DNA of 64,000 nt from an uncultured Ruminococcus sp. GTDB taxonomy: Bacteria; Bacillota; Clostridia; Oscillospirales; Ruminococcaceae. The notes beneath the pieces are model-generated. The model ran no database searches and was not told where the DNA came from. It saw only the letters and a list, made by a program, of their open reading frames with translations. The stretch covers positions 48,781 through 112,780 of the forward strand of contig NZ_CAMKRR010000004.1 of the NCBI RefSeq assembly GCF_946415235.1. The letters run 5' to 3'. Shown here piece by piece: positions 51,683 to 60,782 of this stretch. The number at the start of each line of letters is the position of its first letter. Position 1 is the stretch's first letter. Made by a program: the position numbers and the translations under genes.

Positions 51683-54421
51683 ATGGGTATATTTGATTTC
51701 AGCAAAACTCCTCCCGCGCTAAGTCATGACTGGCAAGTATTTCAGCAGTTTGTCGGCAATATAGGAGCGTTTACCTATATCGCAAAGGAAAAAACCGCTT
51801 ATCTTGATGCTGTCGCCTGCCACATTCTCGGCTGCCCGAGCGAAAAGATCAACGAATTTGAGTTTTTCGACCTTCTTGAAAAGATATCGAAAAACCCTGT
51901 AGAGGGACAGAAGCATATCTACAAATTCACGGACGGGAATACCTCACGCTTCGTGAAAATGAACGTATACGAGAGCAGCGACGTGTGGCTCGGATTTATA
52001 CAGGACTTTACACGCCAGATCTCGGATATCAGCGACCGTCAGGCGTATGTGGAGTATGATCCTGTCACCCGTCTGCCGTCCTTCCCTTCATTTTCACAGA
52101 AGATAAAAAAGATACTTCCCGACGTTCAGCAAGCCTGCCTTGCCACTATTTTCATCAACGGCATAGACAAGCTCGGCTCGTATCTTACTGTGGACAATAC
52201 CAACAGCTGTATCACATCCGTTGCGGAAGCTCTGAAAAGTTTTGAGAGCGACACTATCATAATCGGCTCAAAGTCAAATTATGAGATATGCGTATTCTTC
52301 TGCGACTGCGACAAGATGAGCATATACAATATCCTCAACAGCATGGGCGAGGCTGTGCAGAACTGCACTCTTACCGATGACTTCGGAGAGATAATAGATA
52401 TTTCCGACAAGAGCCGCATAAGCCTGTCCATAGGCTGCGCGTCCTATCCCGAGGAAGCCTCGGACTTCAATATGCTGGTGAACTACTCAGAATTCGCTCT
52501 CTTTGAAGCAAGAACGGACAAGCGCTCGGTGATAAACTGGTACTCCGAGGAGAACTACATACGCGAAAAGGACTCATACCGCAATGCTCAGACCTTCTCC
52601 CGCATAGTTCAGGAAAATCTCCTCACCTATCATCTCCAGCCTATAGTTGAGACACAGACTGGCGAGATAGTCGGTTACGAAGCCCTTATGCGTACTATAG
52701 GGGACATAAAAATGGCTCCTACACAGATACTGAAAATAGGCGCTGCTCAGAACGATCTTTACTCTATCGAGAAGCTCACTTTCTTCAACACCCTGAAGCT
52801 TCTCAGCGATAACCAGCAGATATTCGACAAGCGCAAGCTCTTTATCAACTGCCTGCCAAGCCATCTTCTCACCGATGAGGACTTCAACGAGCTCTACCTC
52901 ACATACGGAGAGCTCCTCGAAAAGACCGTAATCGAGATCGTGGAGGAATCGGCTGCTTCGGATCAGAATATAGAAACACTGAAAAAGCGCTGCGGATTTG
53001 CTCATGCAACTCTCGCTATCGACGACTACGGCGCAGGCTACTCAAATACATCGAACCTGCTGCACTATTCCCCCGATTTCATAAAGATAGACCGATCGCT
53101 CATCAGCGATATCCACAACGACCTCAAAAAGCAGCAGCTCGTTACGTCTATCATCGAGTTCTGCCACGAAAATCAGCTGCAATCCCTTGCTGAGGGAGTT
53201 GAGACCGTGCAGGAGCTCAAGACCGTAATAAGACTGGGAGTGGACCTCGTTCAGGGCTATTATACCTCAAAGCCCAAGCCACTTTTCCTGAACAGTATAT
53301 CATCCGATATCAAGGACGAGATAATCAAGACAAATCTTGAGACACGCCCCGACGGTGTAAAGAAGATATACGCAGCTCAGAACGATACAGAGCTTGATCT
53401 TCTCAAGCTCGCACTTGAAAAATACACCGATATCCATGTTTATCAGAGTAAACTCACTATCGTGGGCGATCCTGATAAACAGGTCAAAATGAATATTGCC
53501 ATCATGGATAACCACAGCTGTGAGCTGACGCTTAAAAATGTAAATATGATAAGCGGAAACAGCAAGCCTACTATCACAGTCGGCGAATATGCCCGTCTTG
53601 TGCTTAACGTTGTCAAGAACAACAAGCTCAGCTATTCGGGTATCTATGTGCCTATGGGCTCGCAGTTCGAGCTGGGCGGCAAGGGCAACCTCACTATAGA
53701 CTGCTACGCATCTGAGGGCATCGGTATCGGAAACGACTACGATCACGGCTACGGAGATATCACTATCGACTTCGGCGGCACTCTCGAGATCATATCCAAC
53801 AGCGTTGAAGCCCTTTGTATCGGCGGCGGTCAGAACGACGACGGCTCGGATATAAACCTCCGCTCGGGCAAGATAAAGATATATATGTACTCACATAACG
53901 GTCTTGCTATCGGCAGCTTCAACGGCGACGCAAATATCGACATCGGTGAGAACTGCTCGCTTGATATCACCATATCGGGTATCAAGGTAACAGGTATCGG
54001 AAGCTGCAAGGGCATTTCCACTATAAGCTCAGACGCTGATATAGTTATGTCCTGTACGGGCGCCCAGGCTGTGGGTATCGGCGTTCTTGAGGACGGCGAG
54101 GGCAGCATCTACATAAAACAGGGCAAGATAAGCATGAAGATGCGCTGCGCCAAGCACTCCTGCATAGGCGCTATGAAGGGCAATATCAATACCAAGATAA
54201 AGAATGCCTTCATCAGTATAGACTCCGAGGGCGACGAGGTAACAGGTATCGGCGACGCTCTTGGCACAGGAAACGTCACTATCATCGACTCGGAAGTATC
54301 CATGACCGTTAATGCGGGTAATCCCAAGGATATAGGTACAGCTACAGGCGATGTGCAGATACAGAACTCAAACGTCACTTCGCTTGTCAACAATAAGCGT
54401 ACTACCTACGCTAATAATTAA
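51683..54421 (+). CDS. EAL phosphodiesterase fused to a C-terminal beta-solenoid repeat domain
   Basis: 912 residues with no signal peptide or membrane helix. A PAS-like start (about 15-115) and a degenerate GGDEF domain (about 120-290, motif lost) come first. The EAL domain (about 305-550) keeps EALMR (Glu333), LFINCLP, IEIVEES, DDYGAGYSN (Asp447, Asp448), IKIDRS and AEGVE, so c-di-GMP hydrolysis is plausible. After about 565 lie repeats of roughly 25 residues with A/G-I-G-x-G and D-I-x-I motifs, such as GIGIGN, LCIGGG, LAIGSF, VTGIGS and VGIGVL, up to about 890. Such right-handed solenoids are usual in secreted surface proteins; here it is predicted to be cytoplasmic. Confidence 0.88.
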   Translation: MGIFDFSKTPPALSHDWQVFQQFVGNIGAFTYIAKEKTAYLDAVACHILGCPSEKINEFEFFDLLEKISKNPVEGQKHIYKFTDGNTSRFVKMNVYESSDVWLGFIQDFTRQISDISDRQAYVEYDPVTRLPSFPSFSQKIKKILPDVQQACLATIFINGIDKLGSYLTVDNTNSCITSVAEALKSFESDTIIIGSKSNYEICVFFCDCDKMSIYNILNSMGEAVQNCTLTDDFGEIIDISDKSRISLSIGCASYPEEASDFNMLVNYSEFALFEARTDKRSVINWYSEENYIREKDSYRNAQTFSRIVQENLLTYHLQPIVETQTGEIVGYEALMRTIGDIKMAPTQILKIGAAQNDLYSIEKLTFFNTLKLLSDNQQIFDKRKLFINCLPSHLLTDEDFNELYLTYGELLEKTVIEIVEESAASDQNIETLKKRCGFAHATLAIDDYGAGYSNTSNLLHYSPDFIKIDRSLISDIHNDLKKQQLVTSIIEFCHENQLQSLAEGVETVQELKTVIRLGVDLVQGYYTSKPKPLFLNSISSDIKDEIIKTNLETRPDGVKKIYAAQNDTELDLLKLALEKYTDIHVYQSKLTIVGDPDKQVKMNIAIMDNHSCELTLKNVNMISGNSKPTITVGEYARLVLNVVKNNKLSYSGIYVPMGSQFELGGKGNLTIDCYASEGIGIGNDYDHGYGDITIDFGGTLEIISNSVEALCIGGGQNDDGSDINLRSGKIKIYMYSHNGLAIGSFNGDANIDIGENCSLDITISGIKVTGIGSCKGISTISSDADIVMSCTGAQAVGIGVLEDGEGSIYIKQGKISMKMRCAKHSCIGAMKGNINTKIKNAFISIDSEGDEVTGIGDALGTGNVTIIDSEVSMTVNAGNPKDIGTATGDVQIQNSNVTSLVNNKRTTYANN

Positions 54422-54476
54422 TATGTCATTTCAGGTCTGCCATAACGGCTGACCGAATATAAAATAAGTTAATTCT

Positions 54477-54496
54477 CCCCGCCTCAAACGGCGGGG
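54477..54496 (+). repeat. GC-rich hairpin before ychF
   Basis: CCCCGCC / GGCGGGG with a short loop, without a T-tract; a weaker hairpin GGTCTGCC / GGCTGACC lies at about 54434-54454. Possibly a weak terminator or mRNA-stability element between the EAL gene and ychF. Confidence 0.4.
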
Positions 54497-54524
54497 AAAC
54501 ATATGAGAAAGGTAAGAAATAAAT

Positions 54525-55619
54525 ATGAAGCTTGGCATGGTTGGTCTGCCCAATGTGGGCAAAAGCACTCTTTTCAACGCACTTACGAACGCAGGTGCCG
54601 AATCCGCAAACTACCCCTTCTGCACTATCGAGAAAAACGTGGGTATCGTCTCAGTTCCCGATGAAAGACTCGATAAGCTTGCAGAAATGTACGAACCCGA
54701 TAAGTTCACTCCCGCAACTCTCGAATTCGTGGACATCGCAGGTCTCGTAAAGGGAGCCTCCAAGGGCGAGGGCCTCGGAAACAAGTTCCTTGCGGATATC
54801 CGCGAGGTTGACGCTATCGTTCACGTTGTAAGATGCTTTGAGGACCCCAATATCATCCACGTTGACGGAAGCATCAATCCTCTCCGCGACATCGAAACTA
54901 TCAATCTTGAGCTTATATTCTCGGATATAGAAATGGTTGAAAGACGTATCGACCGCGCTAAAAAGGCTGCAAAGGGCGATAAGAAGTACCTTGCTGAGGC
55001 AGAGTTCCTTGAAAGATTAAAGGCTCACCTTGAAAACGGCAAGTCCGCAAGAGGTTTCGACTTCACTGACGAGGAGCGCGAGCTCATAAAGTCAACTCCC
55101 CTGCTCTCTGCAAAGCCTGTTATCTATGCGGCTAACCTCAGCGAGGAGGACTTCACCAATAATATCGACACAAACGAGAACTACAAGGCTGTATGCAAGC
55201 TTGCAGAGGAAGAGCACTCCGCTGTACTTCCTATCTGCGCTCAGATAGAAGCCGAGATATCGGATATGGGCGAGGAGGACAAGGCTATGTTCCTCAGTGA
55301 GCTGGGTCTTGAGGTTTCAGGTCTCAACCGTATCATCAAGGAGGGCTATTCTCTCCTGGGACTTATCTCCTACCTCACCGCAGGCAAGCAGGAGGTACGC
55401 GCGTGGACTATCACTAAGGGCACCAAGGCTCCTCAGGCGGCAGGCAAGATACACACCGACTTCGAGAAGGGCTTTATCCGCGCGGAGGTCATCTCCTACG
55501 ACGACCTTATGGCTTGCGGAAGCATGGCTGCCGCCAAGGAAAAGGGACTTGTCCGCCTTGAGGGTAAGGAATACGTTATGCAGGACGGAGATATAGTTCT
55601 GTTCCGTTTCAATGTGTGA
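54525..55619 (+). CDS. ychF: Obg-like ATPase YchF/OLA1
   Basis: 364 residues, exact family length. P loop GLPNVGKSTLFNALT (about 6-20), NYPFCTIEKNVG switch I (about 29-40), DIAGLVKGASKGEGLGN (about 70-86), NLSEED at the N-x-x-E specificity site that gives ATP preference, and a C-terminal TGS domain (about 280-362). It binds ribosomes and hydrolyses ATP; role in stress. The next gene starts six bases downstream. Confidence 0.98.
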   Translation: MKLGMVGLPNVGKSTLFNALTNAGAESANYPFCTIEKNVGIVSVPDERLDKLAEMYEPDKFTPATLEFVDIAGLVKGASKGEGLGNKFLADIREVDAIVHVVRCFEDPNIIHVDGSINPLRDIETINLELIFSDIEMVERRIDRAKKAAKGDKKYLAEAEFLERLKAHLENGKSARGFDFTDEERELIKSTPLLSAKPVIYAANLSEEDFTNNIDTNENYKAVCKLAEEEHSAVLPICAQIEAEISDMGEEDKAMFLSELGLEVSGLNRIIKEGYSLLGLISYLTAGKQEVRAWTITKGTKAPQAAGKIHTDFEKGFIRAEVISYDDLMACGSMAAAKEKGLVRLEGKEYVMQDGDIVLFRFNV

Positions 55620-55624
55620 TCTGA

Positions 55625-56203
55625 ATGAAAGTACTGCTTTTCCTTGCAAAGGGCTTTGAAACAATGGAGGCAAGCGCGTTTATCGACGTTATGGGCTGGG
55701 CAGGAGATAGCTTTCATAATGATGTCAAAGTTATCACCTGCGGTTTCAACAAAACTGTTGTAAGCACATTTGGTGTTCCCGTAACGGTAGATATCCTTCT
55801 GAAAGATGTCAATGTGAAGGATTATGATGCCCTTGCTATTCCCGGAGGTTTTGAGGAATACGGCTTCTATGAGGAAGCTTTTTCCGATAAAGTATCCGAT
55901 ATAATAAGACAGTTCAATGCTCAGAACAAAATGATAGCTTCTGTTTGTGTTGGTGCGCTCGTACTCGCTCACAGCGGTATATTAGCAGGCAGACGCGCTA
56001 CGACTTACCACCTTAACGGCGGTAAAAGACAGAAACAGCTTGCGGAATATGGCGTTGAAGTTGTCAACGAGCCTGTTGTAAAAACCGATAATATCTTAAC
56101 ATCCTATTGTCCGCAGACTGCTCCCGAAGTAGCGTTTATCCTCCTCGGTGAGCTTATCGGAAAGGATAAAATGCTCGTTGTCAAAAAAGCAATGGGATTT
56201 TAA
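55625..56203 (+). CDS. DJ-1/PfpI family protein
   Basis: 192 residues. KVLLFLAKGFETMEASAFID (about 2-21) with the conserved Glu, then the nucleophile elbow ASVCVGALVLAHSGIL (about 99-114) with Cys near 102, and ATTYHLNGG. This is the DJ-1 branch (YajL-like) rather than PfpI protease. Possible deglycase or stress chaperone. Co-transcribed with ychF. Confidence 0.92.
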   Translation: MKVLLFLAKGFETMEASAFIDVMGWAGDSFHNDVKVITCGFNKTVVSTFGVPVTVDILLKDVNVKDYDALAIPGGFEEYGFYEEAFSDKVSDIIRQFNAQNKMIASVCVGALVLAHSGILAGRRATTYHLNGGKRQKQLAEYGVEVVNEPVVKTDNILTSYCPQTAPEVAFILLGELIGKDKMLVVKKAMGF

Positions 56204-56266
56204 CCACATATTACATCATCATAAACAGAATTATGGAAAAACCTTACGAAATTATTTTAATGCGTG

Positions 56267-56389
56267 TATGACGGAAATTTTGACGGCTTTGACGGTGTGA
56301 CCATATCTGATTTTGATAATGATGACAAAATTACAAGGCTGTTCGAATTTCAATCCAGGCCTGAGCATTATTTCCCATACGGTGAATAA
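56267..56389 (+). pseudogene. Remnant of an NTF2/SnoaL-like protein gene (C-terminal part)
   Basis: A reading frame without a start encodes about 40 residues with FDGVTISDFDNDDKITRL, then FEFQSRPEHYFPYGE and a stop. This matches the last third of SnoaL/NTF2-like proteins, which end in a similar K-I-x-x-L-x-E-F-x-S pattern. An in-frame stop lies just upstream (56258-56260). The rest of the gene is gone. The other part of this 336-base gap contains a hairpin (56493-56514) and no other gene. Confidence 0.65.
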
Positions 56390-56492
56390 CGGGACATAGA
56401 AGACACCGCTCCCTACATCAGGTAACTTGCGGACTGCAAAAGACAGCCCCTGCATATTTCTTTGTTCTTAGTTCTATAAACCAAGGACTTAC

Positions 56493-56514
56493 GGAACGCC
56501 GAGGGCGGCGTTCC
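56493..56514. repeat. GC-rich palindrome upstream of glnA
   Basis: GGAACGCCG-AGGG-CGGCGTTCC, perfect 9-base stem without a T-tract, 27 bases before glnA. Looks like a REP-type unit or a leader hairpin. Confidence 0.5.
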
Positions 56515-56540
56515 CTACACTAATAAATGGAGGTCTTTCA

Positions 56541-57836
56541 ATGAGCTTTTCTCCTAAAGAGATACTAAAATTCGTTGAAGAGAACGACGTAAAATTTATA
56601 AGACTTACTTTCTGCGATATGTTCGGCAATCTCAAAAACGTGGCTATAATGCCCAATGAGCTGCCGCGTGCATTTGAATACGGCATCCCCTTCGATGCTT
56701 CATGTATCGCAGAGGGCTGCTCCGATCTTCTCCTTGTACCCGATATATCAACGCTTTCGGTACTTCCGTGGAGACCAAAGTCGGGAAGAGTTGTCCGCTT
56801 CTTCTGCTCACTCAAGAACACCGACGGAAGCGACTATTACGGCGATATGCGTACAGAGCTGACAAACCATATCAATCAGCTGAGGCTCGACGGATACTCC
56901 TGCGAAATGGGCACAAAATGTGAGTTTTATCTCTTTGAGCTTGACGAGCGCGGCGAACCTACCAAGATCCCCCACGATCACGGCGGTTACCTTGATGTAG
57001 CTCCTCTTGACAAGTGCGAGAATGCAAGACGTGAGATATGCCTCTCCCTTGAGGAAATGGGCATGAGCCCAAAAAGCTCCTGTCACAAGCACGGTCCTGC
57101 ACAGAACGAGATCGAGTTCCGCGAAAGTGAGCCGATCACGGCGGCAGATAACATGGTACATTACAAGACCGTTGTTAAGTCCATTGCAGCTCAGAACGGT
57201 CTCTTCGCTTCATTCATGCCGAAGCCGCTCCCCAATGAGCACGGAAGCGCTCTGAGTATCTCCATTAGCCTCAAAAAGGGCGGAGACAATATCTTCGGCA
57301 ATGATATAAACACCATGCCCCATGAGGGTAAATGCTTCATATCGGGCGTTCTAAGCAGGATAAGAGAAATAACCGCTTTTCTCAACTGCACTACAAACTC
57401 ATATAAGCGCTTCGGTATCGGCTATGCGCCAAAATACGTTAACTGGTCTGCTGATAACTGCGCCCAGCTCATAAGAGTTCCAAAGCCTGTGGGAATCACT
57501 CCCCGTATGGAGATACGTTCCGCCGACGCCTGCTGTAACCCCTATATCACCTTCAAGCTCATACTTGCAGCAGGTATAGGCGGCATACAGAGAAACGATT
57601 CCTCCCTCTTTGAGAGCGCTATGCACAGTAATACCGCTGACTCGGTATTCCAGCCGCTTCCGTCTACTCTCGAAGAAGCAGCCGCTGCCGCAAAGGCAAG
57701 CGATTTCGTAAAACAGACCCTTTCTCCCGAAATTCTCAGCAGTATTTTCGCTCAGCTCGACAAACAGATATACGACTATGAACTCGCAAAGGACAAGGAC
57801 AAATTTGAGGAAGAGTCATATTTCAAGTTTGTGTGA
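56541..57836 (+). CDS. glnA: Glutamine synthetase type I
   Basis: 431 residues, close to the GSI-alpha length. RLTFCDMFGNLKNV (about 20-33), PFDASCIAEG (about 50-59), metal Glu residues in CEFYLFE (about 129-135) and GPAQNEIEF (about 183-191), ATP-site PKPLPNEHGSALSI (about 226-239) and RIREITAF. It condenses glutamate and ammonia. No adenylylation-type NxxY(D)LP tail is seen. The ANTAR regulator follows 8 bases later, a usual pairing in clostridia. Confidence 0.95.
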   Translation: MSFSPKEILKFVEENDVKFIRLTFCDMFGNLKNVAIMPNELPRAFEYGIPFDASCIAEGCSDLLLVPDISTLSVLPWRPKSGRVVRFFCSLKNTDGSDYYGDMRTELTNHINQLRLDGYSCEMGTKCEFYLFELDERGEPTKIPHDHGGYLDVAPLDKCENARREICLSLEEMGMSPKSSCHKHGPAQNEIEFRESEPITAADNMVHYKTVVKSIAAQNGLFASFMPKPLPNEHGSALSISISLKKGGDNIFGNDINTMPHEGKCFISGVLSRIREITAFLNCTTNSYKRFGIGYAPKYVNWSADNCAQLIRVPKPVGITPRMEIRSADACCNPYITFKLILAAGIGGIQRNDSSLFESAMHSNTADSVFQPLPSTLEEAAAAAKASDFVKQTLSPEILSSIFAQLDKQIYDYELAKDKDKFEEESYFKFV

Positions 57837-57844
57837 GGTCATAA

Positions 57845-58414
57845 ATGGAAAGAGCACTTATTGTTTCATCTAATAATGATGTGGCAGAGCTTGCAGAGAT
57901 GCTGCTCCGAATAGAAGGCTGCAGCAGGATCGCATCATCGGCAAGCGGCAGTGAAGCCAGACGTCTTGTGAAAAACGACACAGAGCCCGAGCTGGTAATA
58001 ATAAATACTCCCCTGCCCGATGAATTCGGTCAGGAGCTTGCGGAGATGATCGCAGATACCACTTCGGCTGGTATCATACTTATTTGCGGCAGCGACGTTG
58101 CAGACGATATTGCCGACAGAGTTTCGGACAGCGGAGTCAATGTCATAACAAAGCCCGTTTCAAGGGAGCTCCTCCAGCGGACTATCCGTCTTATTCTCGC
58201 CGCAAGAGTGCGTATGTCAGGCGTAAAAAAAGAAAACGCCGATATCCTCAGCCGTATTGAGGAAATGCGTACTATAAACCGCGCAAAGACCACTCTTATG
58301 AAGTATCTGAAGTTCACCGAACCTCAGGCTCATAAATATATCGAAAAACAGGCAATGAACAACCGCCAGACCCGTCTCGAAACGGCTCTGAAAATTCTTG
58401 CTCAGTATGAATGA
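57845..58414 (+). CDS. ANTAR-domain regulator with a pseudo-receiver domain
   Basis: 189 residues. N-terminal receiver fold (about 1-118), but the phospho-acceptor position is Asn54 (ELVIINTPLP) and the acidic pair near residue 10 is missing, so phosphorylation is unlikely; Lys of ITKPVS is kept. C-terminal ANTAR RNA-binding domain (about 125-185) has INRAKTTLMKYLKFTEPQAHKYIEKQAMNNR, in part KTTLMKYLKF. ANTAR proteins prevent termination at dual-hairpin RNA sites in nitrogen genes. Its place after glnA suggests control of nitrogen assimilation, perhaps through contact with GlnA. Confidence 0.92.
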   Translation: MERALIVSSNNDVAELAEMLLRIEGCSRIASSASGSEARRLVKNDTEPELVIINTPLPDEFGQELAEMIADTTSAGIILICGSDVADDIADRVSDSGVNVITKPVSRELLQRTIRLILAARVRMSGVKKENADILSRIEEMRTINRAKTTLMKYLKFTEPQAHKYIEKQAMNNRQTRLETALKILAQYE

Positions 58415-58429
58415 ACATCATAACACAGT

Positions 58430-58465
58430 CCCCTCGGCTTAATGCCGAGGGGGCTGCTGTTTTTA
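58430..58465 (+). terminator. Terminator of glnA-ANTAR
   Basis: CCCCTCGGC-TTAAT-GCCGAGGGG, followed after a few bases by TGTTTTTAT. Confidence 0.85.
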
Positions 58466-58501
58466 TTCAAATAAACTGATCCGTTACATAAAAAATAAAA
58501 A

Positions 58502-58528
58502 ACTGCGGAAGTTTTTACGTTCCGCAGT
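58502..58528 (-). terminator. Terminator of the CD1247-like gene
   Basis: ACTGCGGAA / TTCCGCAGT, followed on the minus strand by TTTTTATTTTTT. Confidence 0.88.
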
Positions 58529-58550
58529 ATATAAGCTTTTTTTACGATTA

Positions 58551-59024
58551 TTACTTCTTCTCGGGAGCTTCGTCCTTGTCCTCGAAGTCCTCGATAGTAA
58601 GATCGTCATAATCAAACTCAAGGAGCTCATTGCAGTTAGGACAGTTCATTGAGCCCTCTTCGATCATACCTTCGTCAAGAAGAATAGTGTCTCCGCAGGT
58701 GGGACATGTGATCTCGTAAAGCTCATCGTCATCATCGTCGAAATCAAAATCGTCGTCCCATTCGTCATCATCACAAGTGTCGCAGTCTCCGTCGCACTCG
58801 TCACATTCGTAGAAATCATCTTCTACCTGACCGAGATCCTCATCAAGGATATCGCAGAGTTCTGTGAGCTCATCTACCTGTGACTGAAGATCGTCAACGT
58901 AAAGTACAAGCTCGGACATTACTTCCGACATCTGTACAAGTACCTTTCCTTCCTTTGTGGAAGTGTCGATCTCAAGACCGTCGATAAGTCCCTTTAAATA
59001 TGACATTTTCTCGGTAAGCTTCAT
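58551..59024 (-). CDS. CD1247-type protein with acidic middle and zinc ribbon
   Basis: 157 residues. N-terminal coiled coil (about 1-65: MSYLKGLIDGL, LVLYVDDLQSQVDELTELCDIL). The middle is very acidic with C-x2-C pairs (CDECDGDCDTC), and the end carries a zinc ribbon of two CPxC knuckles (CPTCG and CPNCNELLEF). The N-terminal part matches the clostridial CD1247 N-terminal domain family of unknown function. It lies 39 bases after efp in the same direction. Confidence 0.8.
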   Translation of the reverse strand: MKLTEKMSYLKGLIDGLEIDTSTKEGKVLVQMSEVMSELVLYVDDLQSQVDELTELCDILDEDLGQVEDDFYECDECDGDCDTCDDDEWDDDFDFDDDDDELYEITCPTCGDTILLDEGMIEEGSMNCPNCNELLEFDYDDLTIEDFEDKDEAPEKK

Positions 59025-59063
59025 AACAAGCTCCTCCTCTCAGATTATAGTAAAGGCATGAGC

Positions 59064-59621
59064 TTATGCTCTTGACATATACTCGCCTGTTCTTGTGTCT
59101 ACCTGAATGATCTCGCCTTCGTCGATGAAGAGCGGAACCTTGATCTCAGCGCCTGTCTCGAGTGTTGCAGGCTTTGTAGCGTTTGTAGCTGTATCGCCCT
59201 TGAAGCCGGGGTCTGTCTGTGTGACCTTGAGCTCTACGAAGTTAGGCGGCTCAACGCCGAATACGTTGCCCTTATATGAAAGGATCTTACAGATCATCTC
59301 TTCCTTGACGAACTTGAAGCTGTCGCCGAGGATAGAAGCACTGATCGGAACCTGCTCGTATGACTCGAGATCCATGAAGTAGTAAAGATCGCCGTCATTG
59401 TAGCTGTACTGCATATCCTTTCTCTCAACGAAAGCTGTAGGGAACTTAGCTGTAGGGTTGAAAGATGTTTCAACAACCGAACCTGTGATAACGTTCTTGT
59501 ATTTAGTTCTTACAAAAGCGGCACCCTTACCCGGCTTAACATGCTGGAACTCGATAACCTGAACAACCTGTCCGTCAAGCTCAAAGGTAACGCCGTTTCT
59601 GAAATCTCCTGCTGAAATCAT
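59064..59621 (-). CDS. efp: Elongation factor P
   Basis: 185 residues, full length. KOW-like domain 1 with [25 protein letters not shown] (about 19-43, in part [12 protein letters not shown]); Lys in the PGKGAA loop is the tip that enters the ribosome. Two OB domains follow, with [13 protein letters not shown] at the end. Relieves stalling at polyproline. No modification genes are nearby. Confidence 0.98.
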   Translation of the reverse strand: MISAGDFRNGVTFELDGQVVQVIEFQHVKPGKGAAFVRTKYKNVITGSVVETSFNPTAKFPTAFVERKDMQYSYNDGDLYYFMDLESYEQVPISASILGDSFKFVKEEMICKILSYKGNVFGVEPPNFVELKVTQTDPGFKGDTATNATKPATLETGAEIKVPLFIDEGEIIQVDTRTGEYMSRA

Positions 59622-59707
59622 TATAAATACCTCCGTATTTTTTCAAAATAATATGATACTAAATTATACCATATTTTCATATTTTTTGCAATACCTAAAA
59701 TGAATTA

Positions 59708-60772
59708 TTATAAAGTAATCAGACTTTTTGCGCTTTTTGTCAAGTTTTTGCAGCCGTTTTCGGTCAAAATGACAAAATCTTCTATTCTAACGCCGAATTT
59801 TCCCGCAATATATATTCCGGGCTCTACGGTAACTACCGCTCCCTCATTGAGGGGGAGCTTGTAATTCGGCGAGGCGTTCGGCTTTTCGTGTATCTCCATG
59901 CCTACGCCGTGTCCGAGAGAATGTCCGAAGCAGCTTCCGTAGCCTGCACGGTCTATTATATCACGTGCTGTCTTGTCAAGGTCGCTGCCTATGATGCCTG
60001 CCTTTGCGGCTTCAAGAGCAGCATTCTGAGCGCTCAGCACGATATCGTATACCTTTCGCATCTCCTCGTCGGGCTCGCCTACGCAAATTGTACGTGTCAT
60101 ATCGCTGTGGTAGCCGTTATACACCGCACCGTAGTCCATGAGTACGAACTCGCCTCTCTGAACCTTCTTTTCCGAGGGTACACCGTGAGGCATGGAAGTA
60201 TTGGCTCCCGAAAGGACTATAGTATCAAAGGACAGATCCTCAGCACCGTATTCAAACATGAGGCGGTTGAGCTCGAGAGCTATCTCACGCTCGGTAACGC
60301 CCTCCTTAATGAACTTCAGTATATCATCAAAGGCAGCCTCAGCAATAGACTGAGCCTTCCTGATACATTCAAGCTCTTCCTCGTCCTTGACAGCTCTAAG
60401 CGCGGAAATAGCAGTGCTCAGTGAATCGTCATGTATGAAGCGTATCTCGCTGAAAAAGTGCTCGTAAGCATTGAGTTCCTTGACTGTCATGGTCTCGGAT
60501 TCTATTGCCACTGACTGTGCACCGTGCTTTTTGAGCAGCTCCATGAGCTGAGGATAGAGCTTTTTCGCCTCGATCACCTCTGCATCGGTAACTGTAGCCC
60601 TTGCCTTTTCGATATAGCGGAAGTCTATGAGCAGATATGCCTTGTCGGGGAATGCTATAACTACTCCTGCGGAGGATTTCATTCCCGTAAAATATCTGCG
60701 GTTTATATCAGATGTGATGAGAACGCAGTCTGCGCCGTCAAATATATCGAACAGCTTTTCAAATCTTGTCAT
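59708..60772 (-). CDS. pepP: Xaa-Pro aminopeptidase (M24 family)
   Basis: 354 residues from ATG 60772 after AGAGGTG. N-terminal creatinase-like domain (about 1-125), then the pita-bread catalytic domain with metal ligands in VLMDYGAVYNGYHSDMTRTI (two Asp, about 212-230, in part YHSDMTRT), GHSLGHGVGMEIHE (His, about 283-296), VVTVEPGIY (Glu) and GVRIEDFVI (Glu). Removes N-terminal residues before proline. The order aroQ-pepP-efp is standard in Firmicutes. Confidence 0.94.
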   Translation of the reverse strand: MTRFEKLFDIFDGADCVLITSDINRRYFTGMKSSAGVVIAFPDKAYLLIDFRYIEKARATVTDAEVIEAKKLYPQLMELLKKHGAQSVAIESETMTVKELNAYEHFFSEIRFIHDDSLSTAISALRAVKDEEELECIRKAQSIAEAAFDDILKFIKEGVTEREIALELNRLMFEYGAEDLSFDTIVLSGANTSMPHGVPSEKKVQRGEFVLMDYGAVYNGYHSDMTRTICVGEPDEEMRKVYDIVLSAQNAALEAAKAGIIGSDLDKTARDIIDRAGYGSCFGHSLGHGVGMEIHEKPNASPNYKLPLNEGAVVTVEPGIYIAGKFGVRIEDFVILTENGCKNLTKSAKSLITL

Positions 60773-60782
60773 TCCGCACCTC

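Noticed and set aside
58690-58830. Simple-sequence repeat near 58750
   Set aside because: It encodes the Asp/Glu/Cys-rich middle of the CD1247-like protein and is translated sequence.
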